The notes under the pieces are model-generated. The model ran no database searches and had not been told where the DNA came from. It saw nothing but the letters and a program-made list of their open reading frames with translations. A stretch of 64,000 bases of DNA from Lachnospiraceae bacterium (lineage in GTDB: Bacteria; Bacillota; Clostridia; Lachnospirales; Lachnospiraceae), in assembly GCA_015056765.1 (NCBI GenBank), contig SVFQ01000008.1:1-64000 (forward strand), written 5' to 3'. This document shows positions 43,601 through 50,692 of this stretch, one piece after another; within the stretch, counting starts at the first letter, position 1; every line of letters starts with the position of its first letter. The position numbers and the translations under genes were made by a program.

Positions 43601-44418
43601 ATGAATTTGTCGTTGCGGTCTTTATATAATACGGTACGGTCAAATAAATATTTTTCGTAAGTAGCTTTGATAGGAGCCTGATAGTAGCCCTCTTCGAAGC
43701 TTACATCTGTCAGTTCTGTAGAGAATGTAGTATGGCGGCAGTGATCGGACCAGTATGTATCCAGTACACGAATCTCTGTCATAGAAGGATCTCTGTGTTC
43801 CTCCCCTCCAAAGTACTTCTGAATGTGTAAAAAGTCCTTGAAGGTCATAGCAAGTCCAAGAGAGTCATACAGCTTGCGGAGTTCTGTCTCATCCATGCTG
43901 CAGAATCCGTCAAAGATTGCCACATCCTTTGGCTCTTCGAACTTTGTTTCCAAAGTTTCCGGTTTTTCCATGCCGGTTTCTCTGGAATCTACCGGGTTGA
44001 TGCAGTAGGATTTAATGCGCTCAAATTCATCCTCTGTGAAATTACCCCCTAAAATATATGTCACAGCTGTCTTGATGATAGGATTCTCATCTTCCTTTAA
44101 GAACTGAACACACTGCATAGCAGAGTCTGCTCTCTGATCAAACTGTCCAGGCAAAAACTCTACAGAAAACGCCTGACATCCTGCAGGAATGTCTACCTTT
44201 TCCAAATACAAATCATCTACCGGTGGCTCAGCGAAGATTCCTTTGCAAGCTTTTTCAAATACTTCGTCGGATAGGTTTTCCACATCATAGCGAATCAGCA
44301 CTCTTACCTGATCCACTGAGGTAATCTGCAAATAGCTGACGATTTCTTCTTTCAGCTCTTTGGCCTTTACAGCGTATTCCTCCTTTTTCTCCACATAGAT
44401 TCTTCTGACGTTACCCAT
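40612..44418 (-). CDS. purL: Phosphoribosylformylglycinamidine synthase, single-chain
   Basis: A 1268-residue enzyme for the fourth step of purine synthesis, converting FGAR and glutamine to FGAM. The clostridial long form fuses synthetase domains ([30 protein letters not shown] near 340; [16 protein letters not shown] near 450; [12 protein letters not shown] near 800) to a C-terminal glutaminase with its Cys in [14 protein letters not shown] near 1109. This fits the clade II FGAM synthases of clostridia and streptococci. ATG 44418 has AGGAGGATGAAAA upstream. It leads into carA and carB, so three glutamine-using nucleotide-pathway enzymes may share a transcript. No purine riboswitch was seen upstream. 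Confidence 0.96.
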   Translation of the reverse strand: [1268 protein letters not shown]

Positions 44419-44491
44419 TTTTTCATCCTCCTGTAATTAGTCCCCCGAAGCGCTGGATAGGCGGTCATCGGGTGGCAAATTATATTAAAAA

Positions 44492-44518
44492 TGCCTCAGG
44501 GCAAAAAGCTCTGAAGCA
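44492..44518 (-). terminator. Terminator after TetR gene
   Basis: TGCCTCAG and CTGAAGCA pair with one G-U; the minus strand continues into TTTTTAATA directly downstream of the TetR stop. Confidence 0.78.
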
Positions 44519-44520
44519 AA

Positions 44521-45102
44521 TTATATATCCTCTATAATGAGACCACGCATAAGGTGCACAAAAGCACGGTCGATAGTCTGCTCTGTAATACCGATAGTAA
44601 GGGCTGTGATTTTCAGTCCCTCTAATACAAACATAATATTTTCAGCGACAACATGAGCGTCTACTGCCTTAAACTCGCCTTTTTCCATTCCCATAGCAAT
44701 GATTTTCTGCAATGCATTAGCCACAGAATAGAAAGACTCCTCAGAAATAGGTGTTCCTTCTGTTCCATTGGCAAAAGCGTATTCAAGTGTAGCAATACCA
44801 AGTCCATCTTTCATATGAAGAAGTTCTTTTTTCTGGACTTTAAAAAACAGAGATAAAATCTCTGTTGGGGTAGCATGTGCGCTAATCTGAGAGAACGCAT
44901 CGTCGGAAGATTCTTCTTCCATTTTAAGAACTTCCAGAAACAGCTCCTCTGTACTGGAAAAATACAAATATAAACCGCCACGTGAAATATCACACGCCTC
45001 CACCACGTCTTTCATGGTGACAACACGGAATCCCTTTTCCATAAACACCTTGCGGGCGCCATCTAAGATATATTTTCTTTTTTGAAGGGATTTATCTGTC
45101 AT
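44521..45102 (-). CDS. TetR-family transcriptional regulator
   Basis: A 193-residue repressor. The N-terminal helix-turn-helix reads RKYILDGARKVFMEKGFRVVTMKDVVEACDISRGGLYLYFSSTEELF (residues 7-53). The C-terminal ligand domain is less conserved. ATG 45102 has GAGGAGAACC upstream. It lies 37 bases downstream of an uncharacterised gene and is probably co-transcribed with it. The ligand and targets are not evident. Confidence 0.92.
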   Translation of the reverse strand: MTDKSLQKRKYILDGARKVFMEKGFRVVTMKDVVEACDISRGGLYLYFSSTEELFLEVLKMEEESSDDAFSQISAHATPTEILSLFFKVQKKELLHMKDGLGIATLEYAFANGTEGTPISEESFYSVANALQKIIAMGMEKGEFKAVDAHVVAENIMFVLEGLKITALTIGITEQTIDRAFVHLMRGLIIEDI

Positions 45103-45139
45103 GGTTCTCCTCTGATTAGTATAGTCTGTATCTCTAGGC

Positions 45140-45589
45140 CTAGACACCTAGTCTCAGTAATTCCGTAAATTTCGTAAGAATCTCGGCAAAAATTCCATCT
45201 GCTACTGCCTGTGGCCAAACGCCGCCCTTGGTACGACCCATCAGTACATGCTTGGATAAGATGCACTTTAAGTCTTCGATATTTTTGGCTCTGGCACTTC
45301 GTATGAACTGAATCTCCTGCTCCGTCGTACGGATACCGTTACGAGTATATCCATAAGGATAGTTCTTCGTCATAAGCTTTGTTTTCTCAGCTTCTCTGAC
45401 AAAGGACAACAGCGTAGAATCATATACCGGAAAGCTGAAAGACTGCTTTTGTGTCTCACTTCCATCATAAGTAGACACTACCTGGGCAGAGCGATGCTCT
45501 TCCATCCAAGGAAGGTAGCGTAAAAGCTTATTCATATCATCGCGATAATCCGCTAAATAATCGATTCTATCGTCTTTCTGAAAATCCAT
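45140..45589 (-). CDS. Uncharacterised protein upstream of TetR
   Basis: I do not recognise this 149-residue soluble protein with confidence. It begins MDFQKDDRIDYLADYRDDMNKLLRYLPWME, has a middle section FSFPVYDSTLLSFVREAEKTKLM, and ends with GGVWPQAVADGIFAEILTKFTELL. The pattern (a WPQ-type tryptophan turn before a final helix) recalls small DUF proteins found near regulators. No membrane or export signal. ATG 45589 has AAAGGGGG upstream. It is co-directional with the TetR gene at 37 bases and divergent from the 760-residue gene at 45739. Confidence 0.7.
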   Translation of the reverse strand: MDFQKDDRIDYLADYRDDMNKLLRYLPWMEEHRSAQVVSTYDGSETQKQSFSFPVYDSTLLSFVREAEKTKLMTKNYPYGYTRNGIRTTEQEIQFIRSARAKNIEDLKCILSKHVLMGRTKGGVWPQAVADGIFAEILTKFTELLRLGV

Positions 45590-45699
45590 AATGTGCCCCC
45601 TTTGCAAGTAGCACATCCATGATAGCAAAAATCAGAAAAAATGTACAGAAACTAAATGTAAAAAATATGGGGATACTTCAAAAAAAATTGTTCATAACG

Positions 45700-45705
45700 T
45701 ATAAT
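45700..45705 (+). promoter_or_regulatory. Probable -10 box of the 760-residue gene
   Basis: TATAAT lies 33 bases before the start codon at 45739, but no good -35 box is seen 17 bases upstream (CTTCAA), so an activator may be needed. Confidence 0.5.
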
Positions 45706-45738
45706 GAAAGCAATGACAGTTTCTTAGGAGGCAATTGA

Positions 45739-48021
45739 ATGGACGCAAAGAAAGTCAAAGCTGGGAAGACGTTTATAAAAGCAGAATCTCCCGTTGACTC
45801 ATTTTGGTATATAGCCGGAGGTCAAGTGGAAGCCACTTTTCCAGGTGGCAGCATCACGTTAGGTCGTGGTGACTTAATCGGACTTGCAAATCTAGGTGGC
45901 GGCGAACACTCCCTTACTTATACTATTAAGGAAGACACCGATTTAGTTCCCTTTGGCTCACCTGCTCTCTTGCATAGTGCAGGCTTCTTTACGGAGCACG
46001 CAGATCATGTAAGTCATTTGGCAGTAGGCATGAATCATCAGATTCTACTGCTTTTAGCCCTCAATCGTACCAATTGGAGTCTTTGCAACGATCTGTATTC
46101 TTTTGTTCCTAAATTATATGAAAAATACAGCAGCATTTGCAGTGAATATCATATCGTACCCAGAGAGCTCTCTTCTATGGAAGAATTTGAGGCACCCTCT
46201 CCGGAACATGTACTTCCTAACTGGATGGTTTCTTATCATAATGGCTTCCACGCTTTAATCGGAAGCGCTGCTATGAGACCCACCTTGGAAAAGGTCCAGA
46301 TACTTCCAGGATATCTTTTCTACACTTCCGAAACCATCAGTAGAATTCTCTCTCATTGCATCGACATGCGAGACTACTGTACAAATGCACTGCAAATTCT
46401 GATTAACGAGGAGCGAAATGATTTATTCGACCTCTTTGTCAGTGCCTACAGCCGTATCGGTGCCATAGGTGCAAAGTCTGCCGGAATCGATACTGCTATC
46501 GAAGAGCTTGCTAATAAAGTGAAAGCGATTCCCGGTGCGAATATAACCTTCCTCCAAAGCAGATTGGATGAATTCCACTCTATCGAAAGTTCTATGATGG
46601 AGGAGCAGGAAAAAGCTGCTGAAAATCCGGCTGAAGAAGATACTTCTGCAGAGGCCCAGAAGCTTCGTGGCTCCTTAGATACCATTCTGGAGTATGCAGA
46701 TTACTTACCGGAGCAGGCAGAAGTCGTACGTCAACACATGTCGATTTACAAGGCATTATCCGATAAGTCCTCCTCTGAGCCGGAAGCTATTCGTGCCAGA
46801 AAAGACTTAACGGAAGACTTTATCCAGCTCTATACTGCTTGCTTCCAGATTTCTCTGATGGAACCTGAGATTCCACAGATTGTAAAGATGTTCTTTAACT
46901 TCGGTTACATGGATCCCGACCTAGTAGGTATGGAAAATGCCAAGTATCTCTATGCCATTGCCGGTTCCTACAGTGATATGCCGGAGGAAGGCATTTACAC
47001 CATGTATCACTGGTTACAGGCCATCTATAACGGTGAAAAAGAGCCAAGTGTAACGGAACTGGAATCTAATTACGAGAAATACGTACAAAGCTTAGTCACA
47101 GAAGGAAAATTAGATAAAGCCGGTGCGGCTGCCATGAAAGAAAACAGAGCGCAAAAGGTTACCTTCGAATTAAACAACCTTTTCCCTACCGCTTGTAAGA
47201 TTACAAATGGTCATCTGGCAACCTACTGCCCGGTCTTATCCGAGCATCAATTTACCAAGAGTGCTTCTGATACCATACAGTCAGCCCATGAAGTAAAGAA
47301 GCTTATCGATGAGATTGTAAAAGTCGATTATTCCTTATTTATACATGATAAACTTACTGAATTAAATAAGAAAGAAAACATCCACGATTACTTCCATGTA
47401 GAAATCAGACCGGATATCATCCTGACTCCTGTAGCAGGTATTCGTGGTGCCATGTGGCAGGAAATTTCCGGAAGAAGTATGCTGACCCCGGGTCGTATGC
47501 TCCTCCCTATCTTCCAGATGGAAAATCTGCAAAAGATTCTCTATCGTATGTGCGGCGAGTATCGTTGGGAATTCTGCAAGCGTGTGCAAGGTGCTCACTG
47601 GAACGATGTTTCCGAGCCTTCCATTACCAGCTTGTACTATGATTACCTTCAGTTCTTCCGTAAGAATAATGAGCTTTCACCGGATGCGAAAGAAAAGATC
47701 AAATTACAGATTGCCAAGTGTAAACAAAACTTCCGAGAAGTATTTGTCATGGATTACATGATTTACATGCAATTTGAGGCAGCCGGATCTCCTCGTATGA
47801 ATAAAGTGGCAAGAAGTATTATGTTCTCTCAGTGCCCATTTTCTTCTGATATTCGAGAGAGTATACGTTCCAATCCGCTGTACACAGATGCTTTGCATCG
47901 ATATGACATACATACCGCACAAAGAAAGCATTTCCTTGTAAACCTAAAACAGAAACTGGTGAACCTCAACCAACCTGTTCCGGAGGCTTTAGAGGAGGAG
48001 ATGGAATACACTGGAAAATAG
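45739..48021 (+). CDS. Large protein with cyclic-nucleotide-binding-like N-terminus
   Basis: A 760-residue cytoplasmic protein that I cannot assign to a named family. Residues 1-95 look like a cupin/cNMP-binding fold (AGKTFIKAESPVDSFWYIAGGQVEATF, then GGSITLGRGDLIGLANL), as in CRP-type sensors. No helix-turn-helix follows. The rest is mostly helical, with a charged linker near 290-320 (EEQEKAAENPAEED) and a C-terminal region from about 480 rich in aromatic residues (HDYFHVEIRPDIIL, EYRWEFCKRVQGAHWNDV). ATG 45739 has AGGAGG 7 bases upstream. It stands alone and divergent from the TetR pair. A sensory scaffold or effector is possible; this is inference from the N-terminal fold only. Confidence 0.8.
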   Translation: MDAKKVKAGKTFIKAESPVDSFWYIAGGQVEATFPGGSITLGRGDLIGLANLGGGEHSLTYTIKEDTDLVPFGSPALLHSAGFFTEHADHVSHLAVGMNHQILLLLALNRTNWSLCNDLYSFVPKLYEKYSSICSEYHIVPRELSSMEEFEAPSPEHVLPNWMVSYHNGFHALIGSAAMRPTLEKVQILPGYLFYTSETISRILSHCIDMRDYCTNALQILINEERNDLFDLFVSAYSRIGAIGAKSAGIDTAIEELANKVKAIPGANITFLQSRLDEFHSIESSMMEEQEKAAENPAEEDTSAEAQKLRGSLDTILEYADYLPEQAEVVRQHMSIYKALSDKSSSEPEAIRARKDLTEDFIQLYTACFQISLMEPEIPQIVKMFFNFGYMDPDLVGMENAKYLYAIAGSYSDMPEEGIYTMYHWLQAIYNGEKEPSVTELESNYEKYVQSLVTEGKLDKAGAAAMKENRAQKVTFELNNLFPTACKITNGHLATYCPVLSEHQFTKSASDTIQSAHEVKKLIDEIVKVDYSLFIHDKLTELNKKENIHDYFHVEIRPDIILTPVAGIRGAMWQEISGRSMLTPGRMLLPIFQMENLQKILYRMCGEYRWEFCKRVQGAHWNDVSEPSITSLYYDYLQFFRKNNELSPDAKEKIKLQIAKCKQNFREVFVMDYMIYMQFEAAGSPRMNKVARSIMFSQCPFSSDIRESIRSNPLYTDALHRYDIHTAQRKHFLVNLKQKLVNLNQPVPEALEEEMEYTGK

Positions 48022-48091
48022 CGGATTCTCATCCGTTAGTTAACATTTTTGAACAATCGGTCGACCATTTAGCGCAAAATAATGTTAAAAT

Positions 48092-48122
48092 TTGACGATT
48101 TTCAAGAATATAATTGTATAAT
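48092..48122 (+). promoter_or_regulatory. Possible promoter for an intergenic RNA
   Basis: TTGACG (48092-48097) and TATAAT (48117-48122) lie 19 bases apart, longer than ideal; an overlapping second TATAAT is at 48109-48114. Confidence 0.45.
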
Positions 48123-48123
48123 C

Positions 48124-48250
48124 AGGGGAGCAAAAATTATATACTCATAAATGTCTTAGGAAATAATCCCTAAGTAAGGATTATCAATTCCGAAAGAATT
48201 CCCCTTTTACACAACGAAAATGGCAGGAGGTTTTCCTCCTGTCATTTTCG
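48124..48250 (+). ncRNA. Candidate structured RNA ending in a long hairpin
   Basis: About 127 bases start with AGGGGA, which can pair with TCCCCT at 48200-48205 to close a domain. Inside are CTTAGG/CCTAAG (48155-48160, 48169-48174) and the competing ATAATCC/GGATTAT (48163-48169, 48178-48184), so two exclusive folds exist. A 16-bp hairpin (48215-48250) ends it. No known riboswitch or housekeeping RNA was recognised. It could instead be the 3' untranslated region and terminator of the preceding gene. Confidence 0.4.
48215..48250. terminator. Long 16-bp hairpin, probable terminator
   Basis: CGAAAATGGCAGGAGG pairs with CCTCCTGTCATTTTCG around TTTT, with one G-U pair. T residues within and beyond the stem suggest termination on the plus strand. 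Confidence 0.7.
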
Positions 48251-48261
48251 CATTTAAGAGA

Positions 48262-48287
48262 AAACCCCGTGTCAGGGCACGGAGTTT
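48262..48287 (-). terminator. Terminator-like hairpin on minus strand
   Basis: AAACCCCGTG and CACGGAGTTT pair with one mismatch; the minus strand continues GGTTTTCTCTT. It would end any transcript from the remnant at 48316-48420. Confidence 0.55.
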
Positions 48288-48315
48288 CCAAGCTTCTATT
48301 TCAGTTCTATTTGTG

Positions 48316-48420
48316 TCAAAGCCCACCGTTGAGCCATTCTTTATATTTTTCATAATTAGCAAGAATCGTATAAAAGTAGGCAAAAATCACCTTGTCAACC
48401 AAGTGCGCAATATCGTTCAA
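48316..48420 (-). pseudogene. Possible gene remnant or small ORF, 34 codons
   Basis: A minus-strand frame starting at TTG reads MNDIAHLVDKVIFAYFYTIL then a charged stretch EKYKEWLNGG before the stop. The composition is protein-like, but there is no ribosome binding site and a stop lies two codons upstream. A terminator-like hairpin follows. It may be the tail of a decayed gene. Confidence 0.3.
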
Positions 48421-48472
48421 TTTTGTTCATTTATAACATGAATAAAACTTAAATATTTTTTTGAAAATCCCC

Positions 48473-48501
48473 TTGCATGGCCTTTGGTGCTATGCTATAA
48501 T
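48473..48501 (+). promoter_or_regulatory. Promoter of tRNA-Trp
   Basis: TTGCAT and TATAAT are separated by 17 bases and end 18 bases before the tRNA. Confidence 0.82.
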
Positions 48502-48519
48502 TTCTTTTGTTGACGCCTT

Positions 48520-48590
48520 AGGGGTGTAGTTCAACGGTAGAACGGAGGTCTCCAAAACCTTTGACGTGGGTTCGATTCCTACCACCCCTG
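48520..48590 (+). tRNA. tRNA-Trp (anticodon CCA)
   Basis: A 71-base cloverleaf: acceptor AGGGGTG/CACCCCT, D arm AGTTCAACGGTAGAAC, anticodon loop CTCCAAA, T arm GTGGGTTCGATTCCTAC, and G as discriminator, as expected for Trp. CCA is not encoded. A strong terminator follows. Confidence 0.94.
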
Positions 48591-48597
48591 CTTGAAG

Positions 48598-48627
48598 AAA
48601 ACCACAGCATTTTTGCTGTGGTTTTTT
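48598..48627 (+). terminator. Terminator after tRNA-Trp
   Basis: AAACCACAGCA and TGCTGTGGTTT pair around a T loop, followed by a run of T. Confidence 0.92.
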
Positions 48628-48633
48628 GTGCTA

Positions 48634-48661
48634 TTGACTTTTTCCCACCATATGATATATT
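48634..48661 (+). promoter_or_regulatory. Promoter of radical SAM gene
   Basis: TTGACT and TATATT are separated by 16 bases, 64 bases before the ATG at 48726. Confidence 0.65.
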
Positions 48662-48725
48662 GATTGTATATAACTTGATTGTGTAAAACCTTTTTGGTTT
48701 TGTTTTTCAGAAAGAGAGAAATCAT

Positions 48726-49820
48726 ATGGAACATGCAGCATTTGATATTGGTGCTTATATGACAAAGGGTGTAGAACGAGTCGTAAAAGACGCCGTGAAA
48801 GCCACCCTTAAGGATCCAACAGAAAGCATTTTCATGGCCAAATATGCCATGGCTACCAAGAAAGCTTCCGAAATCAGAAAAAACTTCGATGCAGAAGGCT
48901 TACACGTACCGCCTTTTCTCATCGCTTCTATCACCAGCAATTGTAACCTGCACTGTAAGGGATGTTATTCCAGACAGAACCATGCTACAGAGGATTGCAC
49001 GCCAAAGGATCAGTTAACGGATGAAGATTGGGCCCAAATTTTCAACGAGGCTGAAAGTCTGGGAATCAGTTTTATCCTACTTGCCGGTGGCGAACCTTTG
49101 CTTCGACCGGGCGTCATAGAAGCTGCCAGCAGGAAGCCATCTATCCTGTTCCCTATTTTTACCAACGGGGTATATATCAGTGACAAGTACTTCGAGTTAT
49201 TTGATCGTTGTCGTAATCTGGTGCCAATTATGAGTATCGAGGGACATAAAGAGGCAACGGATGCTAGACGAGGCGAAGGCATTTACGATAAACTTCTTTC
49301 TAACATGGAGGTTTTCAAAAAGAAACATTTACTTTTCGGAGACTCCATTACCGTCACTACCGAAAACTTTGACGATGTGCTTTCAGACGACTTCGTAACC
49401 ATGCTGCAGGGTTATGGATGCAAAGCCATGATCTACGTAGAATACGTACCGGTATCAGACGATAGCAAGGACCTTGCTTTATCCGAAGAACAAGAACAGC
49501 AGCTTAGAGAACGCATCGATGAACTTCGTCAGAAATATGAAGAAATGGTATTTATCTCCTTCCCCGGGGATGAGAAATCCTCCGGAGGTTGTGTAGCTGC
49601 CGGACGTGGATTCTTCCATATCAACTCCCATGGAGGCGCAGAACCATGTCCATTCTCTCCATTTTCTGACACCAACGTAAAGGACGTCTCCCTAAAGGGT
49701 GCCATTTCCTCCAGACTTTTTAAGCTTCTGCAGGATGGCGATATCTTAAAGGATGATCACGTAGGTGGATGTGTATTATTCGAAAAGAAAGATTTAGTAC
49801 AATCCCTATTAAGTCAATAA
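48726..49820 (+). CDS. Radical SAM protein of unknown substrate
   Basis: A 364-residue cytoplasmic radical SAM enzyme. The cluster motif is SNCNLHCKGCYS with Cys at 73, 77 and 80. LLAGGEPLLRPGV is the GGE motif and SIEGHKEATDARRGEG the following turn. The C-terminal part has extra cysteines (SSGGCVAAGRGFFHINSHGGAEPCPFSPFSD and VGGCVLFEKK), as in SPASM-like auxiliary cluster regions. An N-terminal helical extension of 60 residues precedes the core. No precursor peptide or other maturation gene is adjacent, so the substrate is unknown. The ribosome binding site (AGAGAG) is modest. A bidirectional terminator separates it from the flagellin-like gene. Confidence 0.9.
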   Translation: MEHAAFDIGAYMTKGVERVVKDAVKATLKDPTESIFMAKYAMATKKASEIRKNFDAEGLHVPPFLIASITSNCNLHCKGCYSRQNHATEDCTPKDQLTDEDWAQIFNEAESLGISFILLAGGEPLLRPGVIEAASRKPSILFPIFTNGVYISDKYFELFDRCRNLVPIMSIEGHKEATDARRGEGIYDKLLSNMEVFKKKHLLFGDSITVTTENFDDVLSDDFVTMLQGYGCKAMIYVEYVPVSDDSKDLALSEEQEQQLRERIDELRQKYEEMVFISFPGDEKSSGGCVAAGRGFFHINSHGGAEPCPFSPFSDTNVKDVSLKGAISSRLFKLLQDGDILKDDHVGGCVLFEKKDLVQSLLSQ

Positions 49821-49828
49821 CGTAAAAA

Positions 49829-49853
49829 AGAGCCATGCTAGTTGCATGGCTCT
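49829..49853. terminator. Bidirectional terminator
   Basis: AGAGCCATGC and GCATGGCTCT pair perfectly around TAGTT between two convergent genes; the minus strand runs into six T residues. Confidence 0.92.
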
Positions 49854-49866
49854 ATACATTTTCTTC

Positions 49867-50523
49867 TTATTGTTTTGCAAATACCATACCCATGAGATTT
49901 GCTTCATTGTCCTGCTGCTGTTTCTGCATCTGCACTCTATATGCTTCCAGGGTTTTCTCTGTCTTTAACTGCATCGCAGCTTTTGACATATCTGTATCAG
50001 AGATACGGCTTAATGCTGCTGTAGTATTCTCTTCTGTCACCGCACTGGCTCTGGTAGCAGCTGCCAGTCCATTGGTCTCTGCCCCTGTCTTACCTCTTGC
50101 ATCATTAATTGCTTTAATAGCGTCTCCGCCCTCATTTGGATTGAATCCGGAAAGGACATAGGACTCATTAAACTTTGTAGCAGAAGCAATCTGCTCTGAG
50201 CCCACCTGATACTGCTGAATCTGATTTCTGATGGCCAGCTTATCATCTGCAGACATCAGTCCGTTTGACTCTCTTACGAATAGTTCATTAGCACTTTGGG
50301 CATAGTCCATCATGCCGGACATTGCAGCGTCCTTGATATTATTGGCTGCATTTTGCATCACCGCATTTTCCTGCAGTGCGCTCTCTGTATTCGCCTGAAG
50401 CTTCATCTTCTCGGCAATGGCTAAATCTGCCGGAGATTCCTTTGCTTTCTGAAGGCGATTTCCACTAGCAAGTTTGCTATATAAATCTAAATTACTACCA
50501 CCAATAGCTCCAACTGCGCTCAT
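49867..50523 (-). CDS. Short flagellin-like protein
   Basis: A 218-residue protein with the layout of a flagellin lacking its central domain. The N-terminal part (SGNRLQKAKESPADLAIAEKMK at residues 20-41, then NAANNIKDAAMSGM) echoes the flagellin D0/D1 pattern, and the C-terminal ALSRISDTDMSKAAMQLKTEKTLEAYRVQM echoes the flagellin end helix. No signal peptide, as expected for flagellins. No flagellar operon is in the window, so it is an orphan: a filament minor subunit, a regulator-binding decoy (FliW/CsrA axis) or a derived protein. The leader has a GCAGGA hairpin overlapping AGGAGG. Confidence 0.72.
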   Translation of the reverse strand: MSAVGAIGGSNLDLYSKLASGNRLQKAKESPADLAIAEKMKLQANTESALQENAVMQNAANNIKDAAMSGMMDYAQSANELFVRESNGLMSADDKLAIRNQIQQYQVGSEQIASATKFNESYVLSGFNPNEGGDAIKAINDARGKTGAETNGLAAATRASAVTEENTTAALSRISDTDMSKAAMQLKTEKTLEAYRVQMQKQQQDNEANLMGMVFAKQ

Positions 50524-50692
50524 ACTGCTCCTTCCTCCTGCGTAACGCTTGCAGGATGCGCAATCTTTTATCTCATACTTTCCTTTGTAAACACACTATA
50601 TCAAATTCTTTAACCAATTGCCATGAAAAAAATATGAAATTTTTATTATGTTTCCGTCGTTCCGCTTGCTATCTGCTTTTGTAATACTCTTG

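Larger units (their letters stand above)
48022..48519. other. Intergenic region before tRNA-Trp
   Basis: This 498-base gap holds a small hairpin just after the preceding gene, a possible structured RNA (48124-48250), a minus-strand hairpin at 48262-48287, a possible gene remnant on the minus strand (48316-48420), and the tRNA-Trp promoter. No long reading frame with a ribosome binding site was found. Confidence 0.7.

Noticed and set aside
44419-44490. Purine or PRPP riboswitch upstream of purL
   Set aside because: The short leader has a CCCGA/TCGGG pairing but none of the conserved cores of those riboswitches.
48220-48441. Plus-strand 73-codon frame in the gap before tRNA-Trp
   Set aside because: It runs through two hairpins and has no ribosome binding site of its own; its start lies in the terminator.
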